A stretch of 64,000 nucleotides of DNA from Apteryx mantelli. Lineage: Eukaryota; Chordata; Aves; Apterygiformes; Apterygidae. Below are positions 39,944 to 60,900 of this stretch, piece by piece (position 1 is the first letter of the stretch; each line of letters begins with the position of its first letter). Location: contig NC_089978.1 of the NCBI RefSeq assembly GCF_036417845.1, positions 83,570,007-83,634,006 of the forward strand, written 5' to 3'. The notes beneath the pieces are model-generated. The model did not search any database. It was not told where the DNA came from and was given only the letters and a program-made list of their open reading frames with translations. The position numbers were made by a program, and so were the translations under genes.

Positions 39944-40619
39944 GATGAAATAGGTAGTGAACCTCTGAGCCAACATGTGTCCTGCATGTTTATTTTGGTT
40001 GGTGACCTGCAAATGTTTGAGAGGAAGTCCTTTACTTTTTCTTAGAGATATTTTCAGTTATATATTTCAATTTAAAAAGATTTAGACCAACCTATAATTA
40101 GTGAGTATTTTACTATTAATTATATACAATGTGTCTCTCTACTTTTGCTTCTAGAAATATACTTTTGCAATTTGTGTTCTAGATGTAGAAGTCTTCAACT
40201 GTATCTTTAACAACCAACTTGAACAGCAGTATCTCTGAAAACTCTTTAGTGGAAACCTGAACAAACCTGATTATTTTCTTCTTTTGGTGTTGACTGACTG
40301 AACACCAATCTGTATGATTTTCACACCACAAATGCATCTGCGTAATTAAGATGAACTCTAAGATGCTGTCACCTTTTTTTTGCCTGCAGGTGTGGAAAAG
40401 AAGCAGTTGCCAACATAACTAGATGCCTAATAACAGCAGACATGGTAGCTAAAATTAAGGTTATATACAGTGTTATAATGAAAATAATTAAGGAATTAGA
40501 AGTGTATGACCATTAGTACAAATGAAAAACTGATTTTTGCCATCTTGTGCACGTTTTGCCATGGTGCACAAAGGGACAAGTCAAAAAAAAAGGCACCCCA
40601 AGCGTTTCTCTTTCTGAGC

Positions 40620-40870
40620 ACTTTCCAGGTGTCCCGCGTGGGCGGGGGGGCCCGGCGGCCCCACAGCTCCCCGCGTCGGGACTACAGCTCCCAGCATGCC
40701 TTGCGCCCCCGCGGGCGAGAGGGGCAGCCCCGCACCGCCTCCATTTTGTGCCGTGGCGGTGGCGGTGGCGGTGAGGGGGCAAGCTCGCTCCGTTTCCGCT
40801 GAGCAAACCCCGGGGGTTTTGTTGTATAAATAAGCACGGCGTGACCGCCGGGCTCTCTGTAATACGTCTT
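40620..40870. promoter_or_regulatory. orphan CpG island promoter with ZNF143 and YY1-like sites
   Basis: A compact GC-rich island stands alone about 3.1 kb upstream of MSL3 exon 1. At 40681-40700 the sequence ACTACAGCTCCCAGCATGCC is nearly identical to the ZNF143/STAF site typical of CpG promoters, extended by TTGCG. About 40 bases on, CTCCATTTTG (40738-40748) resembles a YY1 site, followed by a GGT/GGC repeat. A good splice donor (G followed by GTGAGG, intron from 40771) and a TATA-like TATAAATA (40825-40832) lie to the right. It may start a non-coding RNA or an alternative MSL3 5' exon. Direction is undecided. No coding frame here looks real. Confidence 0.6.
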
Positions 40871-43430
40871 TTGAGCCTACAGTGAGCCCGACAGTTGAAA
40901 TACTTCCTCAAAAAAAAAACCCTTTAGCCTTCACGGTCCAGCGTGTTGCCCTTTGGCTTTGATCACTTGACAGCAGTTTTGGGTTTCCTCTCCCAGGCCG
41001 CTTCATCTCCCAAAGGAACTTCAGAATCGTATTTCTTTCCTGGAAGCGGTACAATGTCCTGGGAATCTCTTCAAAATATGTGGAGGGTCAACTCATCCCA
41101 TTTTTTAGAGAAGTTAAACAAGTATTGCTCTACTGGAATTTCCCAGCCCTCACCCATCTTCCTTTTCCTCGGCATTTTGGACATTGAACCCAAAGAAGTC
41201 AAGCCTTGTAGAGCCCTGAAGTTGCTTTTTTTGTTGCTGTTGTTTTTATTTTTTTAATGGACTTGTTGGATAAAAGTGAATATTATTTTTCAGGCTTTGG
41301 TAAATCTGATACATCTTGCATTGTACCTTTTGTTTATATGCTATATATATGACAAATATATCACAGACATTGCACGTATGGTATGTACATAAACATGCAT
41401 TGCAATCATTTTCCAAATGACCATAGCTCTTTTTGCTGTGCTCAGCCATTTGGCAATCCTCGCTATGGAGAATGTGGTACCTTTGAAAATGGATGCTCTG
41501 TATTTAGTTTTCTGGTAGATCTAAGCACTTTCTGGGTAACACTACCACAGGGCCGTTTTTTTCCTGAAAGAGCTTATCCTTCTGCTCTCAGAGCTCCATC
41601 TGGGTGCATTTTAGTTAAGTGCAGCTCACATCCAGGTTTTTAAAAGCCTTGCAGAGAGATCTGGCACGGTGGGGGATCTGCTGGCAAGGGTGATCCAGGA
41701 AGGTGGCTAAGAGAGATAAGAGCATACGCACATGTGCATGTTTCCAAGTGTGGGGGCAGGGAGAAGGGAGAAAGGGCAAAAAGTAGACCTCAGGTGCCTA
41801 TGGCACAGAACTGTATACGGGCATTAGAAAACATGAGTGAGAAGAAATTTGAGGCAAAAGGCTGGAGGAGTAAAGTCTTCATGGAAACTGAAATGGGCTG
41901 GGGCTAACTGGGAGAAGCTGAGGCAAGAGGAACGAGATGCAAAGAGTCTGGAAATGGAAACCCAGGGAAATGGAAATGGAGGGATGGAGGGGCAAATCTT
42001 TGAGATAGCATGGAAATACATGAGGCTTTCAGGACAGAAATGGTTGGAGCATCATCTGGTGTGAGTACCTGGCACCTCAGTTTGGAGGGAGGGACACAAG
42101 CACAAGTTTGTTGTTCTGCTTTTTTTGTTTCTTTTAAACATGATAGTGCCTTGCAATCTGCTGACGTTCTGCAGGTGTCCAGCACCATTTTCTTCTCCTT
42201 TCTTTCTTTCCTTCTTTCTTTTTCTTTCTTTCTTTATTTTCTTTCTTTTTCATTCTCTCTTTCTTTCTCTTTCTTTCTCTTTCTTTCTCTTTCTTTCTTC
42301 CTTTCTCCCTTCCTTCCTTCCTTTTTTTTTTAGGAGCTTCAGTAAGATTTTCTGCAGTTGATGCATTCATTCTTGGGGACTGTTTTTGACCTAAGCAATA
42401 GTGAGCTCTAAACAATGTAGGGAACCCTCCCTTGGTTTTCTCACAGCTCCTGTCTTCTGTAAGTTTAAGTGGCCTCTCTCACTCTATCCCATCTTACCAG
42501 CAAGTTGCCATTTTTTCCCACCTCCTGCTACAAAAAATACTACGTTCTGAATCAAAACAAATTTAGGACTCAATACAACCTATCATCAGGCCTCAAGTAT
42601 ACTCTCAGAATCTTGTTCCCTGGACATCTACCGCCCCTTTTTCCTTCAGAAACCTCCTACTATGACGCTGGTTTCCTATCTTTTCCCAAGATATTCCTGC
42701 CAGTTTCCAGCTTTGTTACCAGCCTTGGACACTGGAAGGAAAGATACCTTAAACCTCCCTACGCATTAGCACCAGTGAGTGGTTGGACCAGCGTATGCTC
42801 AGTTGCATCAGAGGCTCAGTTGCCTCTTTCTGTTTATGGCCCTCTACCTCCTGAACACCTTTAACAGAAAAGCAACTTCAGAAATGCTAAATAATCACAA
42901 ATTAACTGGTTGTTGTATGAGGCTGGCTAAGCCCAGGTCTCCTGGCTCTGTTATGGTCTCATGTAAGAAATGCAGAATTGGTATCAAAACTGTAATGGCC
43001 TGAGGAGGCATCCAGTAACAGTGTGTGGAAATTGCAGTAGTCTCATGCCTGAACCCCAGTTCCCTTCCAAGCATCAGTCAGCATAAAGCATATGTGCTGG
43101 AAAAAATGCAAATTGATTATTTCCACTATTTGCATCTTGTTCAAGACACTGTATTTGAAACTGAACATTGGAAACAAATCAAACTCTAGGAAACTGAGTT
43201 TCTAGTCCAACATCTTATTTATTTCTAGTTTATTTTCCTGTAGGAAGCCTGAAAGAACAACACAGACGAAAGCAAACCCTGAAGAAGGTTACAATACATA
43301 AATAGCCACTTTGAGAGTACAAGATGATTCTCTGCTGAGTAGAGAACAGAAAGACAGGGCAACAAATGGGAACAGTGTGGCAGTGCTCAGGCGAAGCAGT
43401 AGCAGACAAAAGGATCTCGCAGGTGTATTG
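40871..43430. other. intergenic, no gene seen
   Basis: Moderate-GC DNA between the orphan promoter and the MSL3 island. Apart from the pyrimidine microsatellite at 42190-42331 nothing is recognisable. The short open frames on both strands do not resemble proteins. Confidence 0.55.
42190..42331. repeat. polypyrimidine microsatellite, (CTTT)n/(CCTT)n
   Basis: About 140 bases consist almost wholly of C and T, dominated by TTTC/CTTT units, then CCTT units and a final T run. It ends in TTTTTTTTTTAGGAG. Such homopurine-homopyrimidine tracts are length-polymorphic and can form triplex DNA. Confidence 0.92.
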
Positions 43431-43849
43431 AAGCTCTTCTGGACGCCGCTCCGTAGGAAGAAACATGCCCCGTGCAGCACAGCTCACCGCGTGCCCAAAC
43501 CCGGGCTCGCTCCGCTCCCCCAGCACCGCACCCCGATTCCCGGGCCCGGCCGAGGGGGCTGCTCGAGGCGGGGAGCAGCGCCACCTCCCGCCGGGCTGAC
43601 ACTTCCCTTCGCCCGCTCCCGGGCCGCGCACCCCGCATGGCCGGCAGCGGCAGGGCGGGCGCACGGGGGCGGCGAGGCTCCTCCCCCCTCCGCGCCAGCT
43701 GCGGACGGCAGGAAAGCCCCGCCGCGCCCAGCCCCAGCTCCTTCCCGCCGCCACCGCCGCCTGAGGAGCGGCGGGCAGCGAGGGGCGGGGCGCAGCGGGC
43801 CCCGGCCCCGCCCACCCGGGCGGGGCGCGGGGCTTCTCTACTTTGCGCC
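43431..43849 (+). promoter_or_regulatory. MSL3: MSL3 CpG island promoter and 5'UTR
   Basis: GC and CpG density rise sharply at about 43440 and stay high through exon 1 and into intron 1 (to about 44770). Sp1-type GC boxes lie just upstream of the start: GGGGCGGGGC at 43782-43791, CCCCGCCC at 43806-43813 and GGGCGGGGCG at 43818-43827. No TATA box is evident, consistent with a housekeeping CpG promoter. The transcription start is probably within the last few tens to hundred bases before 43850. Confidence 0.75.
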
Positions 43850-43860
43850 ATGATGAACAA

Positions 43861-43864
<4 letters not shown>
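43850..43864 (+). other. MSL3: upstream ORF of four codons whose stop overlaps the MSL3 ATG
   Basis: ATG ATG AAC AAA TGA at 43850-43864 has G at -3. Its TGA overlaps the first in-frame MSL3 ATG (43861) in an ATGA arrangement. If the transcript starts upstream of 43850, scanning ribosomes meet this mini-ORF first. Initiation at 43861, or at the next in-frame ATG (43876, G at -3), would then depend on leaky scanning or reinitiation. Confidence 0.6.
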
Positions 43865-54559
<10,695 letters not shown>

Positions 54560-56485
54560 GTAATCTGACACAATCTACCACAGCAGTGATTGCGTTGTTA
54601 CATAGTTCTGTGTTCTGGAATGACATAGAATTTTTTTAATAAGATATTCATTTTATATAATTACAAAAATAAGATAAAGCTAATATGATAAAATGTTAAG
54701 AATAAACTGCTTCTGTAATTCAAATTGAGGGGAGTCTGCACCCTCTACTTAGTTTTGGTAGATGTAGAGTGATAGAGAACTGAAGTATAAAAGTTTATTA
54801 TGTAGTATGTGTTAGAATGGCATGTCTGACTTGGCCAAGAAGCATATTTTATAGAAATATAAACTGCACTGCTATTTTTGAGAGCATAATCTGAGAGTAT
54901 TGATGTCACACAGATATTAGTGGAGGGAAAAACTTGTTTTTTAGAACCTTTTGTTAATGGTGTTAGTTTTATAAAGAAAAATCGTAAGTTGTCCTAGTTG
55001 AGCTTTAAACCAAAGGGCTACTCTGTTACACAATGCAGTGACTTGTAGAGACACCCAAACTGTTTCTGACTACACTAGCTCTACAGCTGGAAGCAGTACA
55101 GTCATATTTGCACCAGGATCAGCTTTTGTTATTCAGGTACTCTGCTTTAGTATCTCTGCATGGCACTGCAGTGCTAGTTCAAATAATGAACATGGCATTC
55201 TATTGTGTAGTATCAGCATGGTAAAAAAATAAGTTTGCCAAGAAAAACTTCTAGAAAAACAATGTTGTAAATGGTACACATCTGGAACAAATATGCAACT
55301 TCTGTTAGTTTTGGTCAAATCAGAGTAGTAATATACTGAAAAATTGTGTGGCACTATCCCATCAGAAGTCCTGTTAGAAATCGAGACAGATGGATGAAAA
55401 CTTTAAATTGCCATAACAGTTTATTGAAAATAAGTCTCAAATGTTTAAGGTTTCTGCAGAACAAATTTCCTCTTGAAGCATGTCATTTTTACGTTTTACT
55501 CATTAATTTTCTTTGCTTCTATTTTGTCAGACTGTTAATATTCAAAACCTCCTTGTCAAGTTAAGTGTGACAGCATTAGCACTTACTGTTGGAAACCAGA
55601 AACTGGTTGTTTTTGCTTGGAGTGAATGTTATTTAGGATTCTTAAGTCACTGTGGATCAGTCAGTTATTTATCAGACCTCTATTGCCCTTTCAGATTCTT
55701 TTGTGTTGGTTAGAGCATGTCTTAACTCTTTACTGCCTTAAATGCAGTTTCTTTATACCCAGTTTTGGATGGGTTGAAGTGGAGAGGGATAGAGAGAAGG
55801 AGGAAACATGGCTTCTTTTCCCCCCCTTACCCCCTCCCCCCCATACAAGTAGGGAAGTGATCAAACTAAAAAAAGTTCTTACTGATAGTAGTCAGATGGA
55901 AACGTAAGACCAACATGAATATCTTGCTGAAATGTGCATTCATCTATAAATGGAAATCAAAAGTCAGTGAGTATCTCAACATCAGCATGTTAGGTCAGAT
56001 AGAACTGAGCTTTCGAAGCAAATCTCTCAGTAGTTCCCACTTATCATGCTTTGTCTTATGTTGCAGAGTGGACTCGGAGTATGCGAGTTGGATTCCTTCT
56101 GGGTAACGTTTAACTAGAAAAGTTCTCCAGTGCTAAGAGGCATTCAGTCCTCAAGACCTTAAGACCAGACCAGAACTAAATCAGAACTAACACCCACTCC
56201 TCTCCCTTCCCCCCAGCAAGTATAGTGTGGATATTACGTAGCTGGTACAACGGATTTTGTGTATAGATCAATTCCTCTTGTGCTGTACTAATTGCTATTA
56301 TACACACAGCTATTATCTGTTATCTGTTACCCGACTTCAGGTCAGAACTGACAAGCAGTGGCACATCAGTGTTGCATCTCAAAATGCAACAAAGTCTTGA
56401 CAGACTCTCTGTTCTTTGATTATGGGTCTTTAATCTTATTGCATCTGCTTGCTACTGAGATTTAAACAAAAATGTTTGAGGGCTC

Positions 56486-56510
56486 TGTGTGTGTGGTGGT
56501 GGTGGTGGTG
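56486..56510. repeat. (GT)n(GGT)n microsatellite
   Basis: Four GT units are followed by about five GGT units in MSL3 intron 12. Confidence 0.8.
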
Positions 56511-59500
56511 TTTTCTTCAGGTGATTTTTAAGCCAATGTCGTATTTGTTTTGCTGATGCTGTTTTTAGGGTTTATTTTCTATGCTGAAGTCAGGATTTCT
56601 GTAGTATTGTCAGAGCTTGTCAGATTGGGCAGCTTTTTCAAGAGGGTTCTCAATTACAGTTACTGCTGGGGAAAGCATTCTGTCTTATGTAGCTTTGTCA
56701 CAAATATTCTTCATAGACTAATTTCCTTACCAGATATGGTACTGCGTATTTAAATAGTGTACACAGAAACCAATGCAACTTAATTTTTTTTTTATTCAAC
56801 TACTATTCAGGATGCTTTAGGACATCTTTCATTTGGATTTTTCTTTCTCTGTTCCATATGCTATTGAAAGTGCTCAGACAATTACATTTTCTAGGAACTT
56901 GTTCAGACTTCATCACAGAAATACTTCTATACTATATCTGTTTCTTATCACAAGAGAAAACTTGAGGCTGAGGTGACATTTTGCACTAGTGTTTTCCTCA
57001 CAAATTTTGCATTCTCTTTTTCTTTTTGGGAATGAAAGGATTAGTGGATGTTTATTAAGAATTATCTTCTATCCTCAGTTCTGTTCTGACTTACCTTTGA
57101 GAGGTAAGAACTGTCTTACACAGTCTGTATGCATTAGATAGCAGCCAGTTTGAGAGTAACTCGCTGAAGGAAATAATGCAGTTTGGAGTGACAAGCTGAA
57201 ATCCTTTTTCTATTTTCTTTTTTTTCTTTCTAATAGCAGAAAAGGGATTGAAGCTGTCTATTCACATTAACACCATGTTTCTGAATCCTCTTTGAATTCT
57301 AGCTAGAATAGACTAAGCATAAGCAGTTTATCTTTTTTTAAATAAAACTTTAATGTGGTACACAACTGATTTAGTTTTGGCAGAGATACTGATCTAATTT
57401 TGAATTTGGACTTACGATTATACGACTTAAATTTACAGTTTCATTTAACATTTGCACTATTAGTCTCTTGTGGGTTGAGAAACTGAGACTTATTTAATAT
57501 ACCACTTTGTCTGGAAGCTTGTTTTACTGAGTTTACTCAGTACTTGGTATTATTCAGTCATGACTTAGACTGCTGCTAGATGTGATTAATCTCAAATTTC
57601 CAGACAACATTTTTTTTTAAGGGATATGAAATACATTTTTGAGTTTCATATTAAATTAAAACTTTACCATTTGTGCTTAGTGCAGCATTCTACAAGTGTG
57701 CATGATGAGAATATCTTCATGGGGAAAACAAAAATAGAGAAATCAAAATTTTCCATGAAGAAATTCTTATTACAGATTTTGCAGAACTAAAGAAAATTAC
57801 TTTTTCAATTTACAAAACTTAGTCTTCACTTAAAACTAATTGTTTAGTTCTGAAACAATTCAGAACACCAGTAGAAAAATAATAGTCTGAAATGGAATTC
57901 AGTGGCCAACTTGCTAGTTGGTTTCACTGAATCTCACTTGCAGTTTGAATTTAGTCTTCAGGAGCAAGCGGGTGGAAGCTAGCACAATAACTACTCTCAT
58001 TCAGTGTCTTTCAACCAGTAATTTTTACTAACCGAGGGCACCTGATTAAATCTTCTTGACAGTTACTAGTTTGTGGTGTAGAGTAAGTACTGCCTTTTAA
58101 CCAATTGCATAATTTCAGCCCTATTTCTAATAAAATGCTATGTGTCATATTATATATTACTCCTCTGTATTGTGAGGCATTTAGCATGTCTCCAGATGCT
58201 GCTTCAGTAATGGGACATGATTGGCGAGGAAGTGGCAGTTTTTGTTTTCCTGTTTCCATTGATTTGATCATAACCTTAACTGGGAAAACTCTCTCAGGAT
58301 CATGGAGGTCACTTCTCAGGCTGTTGACCAGTAAGAGATACTTAAGGTTAGTACATAATCTGTATATGATTTTTAGGTCCATCTTCAATGAGGTAATTTT
58401 GGTCAATATAGCCTGCATTTAAAAAAAACAAAACCCAAAAAACTTTACAGCCCTTTGGAAAGTCATAGCTATTTTCCTTATTCTGGAATAGAGAAGAATG
58501 GAAAAAATGATCAGTTGTGTTTCTAAAATGGTGCTTTTAAAATTTCTGATACACTTATCCTGGTGGGGTCAACATGTAGCTTTTCAGATCATAGAAAAGT
58601 ACATTCTTAATGGTCAAAGACTTCTGTTATGTTAAAACTCACTAATCTTTCAAACTTGGTATACCTGTAAGTTGGTTCTTTCATTTTGGTTCTCAGAATT
58701 TTTATTTCTGATGTTTATAACCTGCTTGTATCTACTGTGCCAGTCTGCTCCATGGGTCGAAAAGCATTTTAATGCTGTGTTGTATGTTTTCCTTGGGAGG
58801 GAGCCAGATCAGTATGCGACCAAAATACAGAAGGCTGTGGTGATAAAATGTGGATTAAAAAGATGACAAGTTGTTTGAAGTAACCTTAAGAAATAGATCC
58901 TCTGGTTTCAATAGCTGAACATTTTGAGTGTAGTAATTTTATTATACCTAATTGCAGTGATGAATTATGACCTCTAGTCTGTGCTAATGTGCAATTAATG
59001 AGAGGTTGTTAGTGGCTTTCTGAGAATGAGGAGATGGAACATTCCACATGGTGAGTGGAGTAGCAGGAAACATCTTTACCTAAGTAAATTTGTTTGCTAC
59101 TGAGTTTCAGCTTATTCTGACTTAATCAGCTGTCACCTTGCAAAATTGTTAAAAATGACTATTTGAAAGCTTACAAGGAACCTGATACTACTACTGTTGC
59201 TTCTCATATTGAATAGCACCTTTCTGTTTGCAGCTCAATTTTGGGATTAACCTGTTACTTGACAAAGCCTACCTGTGCAGTATACAGCTATGACATACTA
59301 GAAAACTTTACTGAATTGGGGCCTAAATATGACAGAATCAAGGTTCTGAGGTTGATAGTCATATGCAGGCTTAAAAGAAAAAAGTTCCTTCCTTCCTTCT
59401 AGCTCGATTGCTTTAAAACACTTTGCAATGAAGGAATTCTACTTGTGCGGTGAATATATGTTCCTTATTTCAGACAAGACTTAACCTTTGCACCAGTGAG

Positions 59501-60079
59501 TGGATAGAGAGGTAACTGCCATTTTGGTTCCTTTCAAGCATTTGGCACATTTAAATGCTTCTTAGTCCATGATTGCCTGAGCACAATGAGAAGCTATAGG
59601 TTATTACCTTCAGTAGGTTTTCATTCTGCCTCCTTTGGTTTGTGGAATCTGCACATCTGCTCTCCTTGACTAAGGTTTGATTGCTTTGTCAAAAACTACT
59701 CTTTGGAACTGTACCATGTGCATTGCTACTTTTTGTTTACTCAATCATCAAGTGTGTGTGTATTTGAATGAGGAGCATATTCCTAATCATAATACCATGG
59801 GTTTCAGTCAGTCACTAAAATGAGAGCATGTCCAAAATATTATAAGTGTGTTATGGCATCTTTTTTTAGAAGCCAGATCTAAGAATTGATTCTGGGATCT
59901 GGGCTGGCCTTGCCGAGAGTGGATATTTGTCCCCAAGACCTGCCAGGAATTCCACTATTTGAGTCTTGCAAGACTGTCTTCCTAAAAGGTCTTCTAAGAG
60001 TTGCTACTTTTAATTTTCACTAATATAGCCTCATTATCCAAAATGTTTAGGTTGGCAGCTTGGCATTTTTGTAGTTCTC

Positions 60080-60900
60080 TGCAGTTGCTCTTCAAAGGCT
60101 GGAGAGAATGATCTCACTGTTTCTGTATGTGGATGACTGACAAGAGTCCAGTCAACAAGATAGATCTTTTCGTTTCTTTGGCCTGATTCTTGGAAAAACT
60201 GGATATCAGAGTAAATATCTGGAATTTTTCTTCTTGTTCTGTTGCCTCCATTGTGGTTATGATGAGCCTTGCTGATGAGTTCTTGCCCTGAACAGGTGGA
60301 GATCTGCTTAGCAATTGGTGGGGGCAGATGTTGGCATGCACCTTTTTGTGAAGCTACACCTCTTAGGCTTGAAATACTGATTTTTTAGTATTAGTCTCTG
60401 AGAGGAGACAGGTCCTTCATCTGTAAATGACAATTTTGATGAGGTCACCCATCGTGTCAGGACCTGTCATGCTCTTTCCAGTTTCTTTAGGGAGATCATT
60501 ACAGTTGCCTTTCAAACAACAGCTAGCCCAGGCCACTGATCTCATTGGAGCATCTGCTTACTTTCTAGAATTCAGGGCTGTGGTGAAAGCATGCAAGGTG
60601 TTACCTTCTTGGAAATGTTTCCTTTTCTACGTATTCTCACACCTTTACAGCTGAGGCTGTCCTTCTTAAAATTAAGGTTTTCTTTTCTTCATAATGTTCG
60701 TGCTTTTCAGGCAGTCCCTGGGACTGTTCATGTGGTAGCTGACATGCAGAAGAGTAGTTATCTTCATGCAGAGACTGTTCAAGTAATGGGTTGTGTTGAG
60801 GCTGCCACAACAAGAACTTTTTCACTACCAGATGATGCTCTTGGAGCTCATGTGAATTCAGTGTCCTTGTTGAGAAATCTCTGTTCCTGATGTATATATG
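60080..60900 (+). mobile_element. decayed DIRS/LTR-like retroelement RT-RNase H remnant (tentative)
   Basis: Translated plus-strand fragments occur in the order expected for a DIRS-like pol. SLFLYVDD (YVDD at 60126-60137) recalls the RT catalytic box. AYFLEFRAVVKACK (about 60556-60591) recalls the LEL-AV-A block at the start of RNase H. VRAFQAVPGTVHVVADM (about 60696-60746) recalls the RNase H end. YLHAETVQVM (about 60759-60788) then GCVEAATTRTFSLPDDA recalls the HPETVQ/VDLFAS stretch that follows. The fragments lie in two frames with stops, and the expected spacing is shortened, so it is non-functional. The identification is from memory of the motif order. Confidence 0.4.

Larger units (their letters stand above)
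29371..40600. other. intergenic, no gene seen
   Basis: AT-rich DNA without a supportable gene. It includes a 161-codon plus-strand frame at 31361-31846 (see findings), T-rich tracts at 38076-38113 and 38309-38328 and an A run at 39926-39943. No tRNA, rRNA or recognisable small RNA was seen. Confidence 0.5.

Noticed and set aside
40513..40911. Minus-strand 132-codon frame over the orphan promoter
   Set aside because: It runs through the ZNF143 site and simple GGC repeat. The translation is low-complexity and unlike any protein I know.
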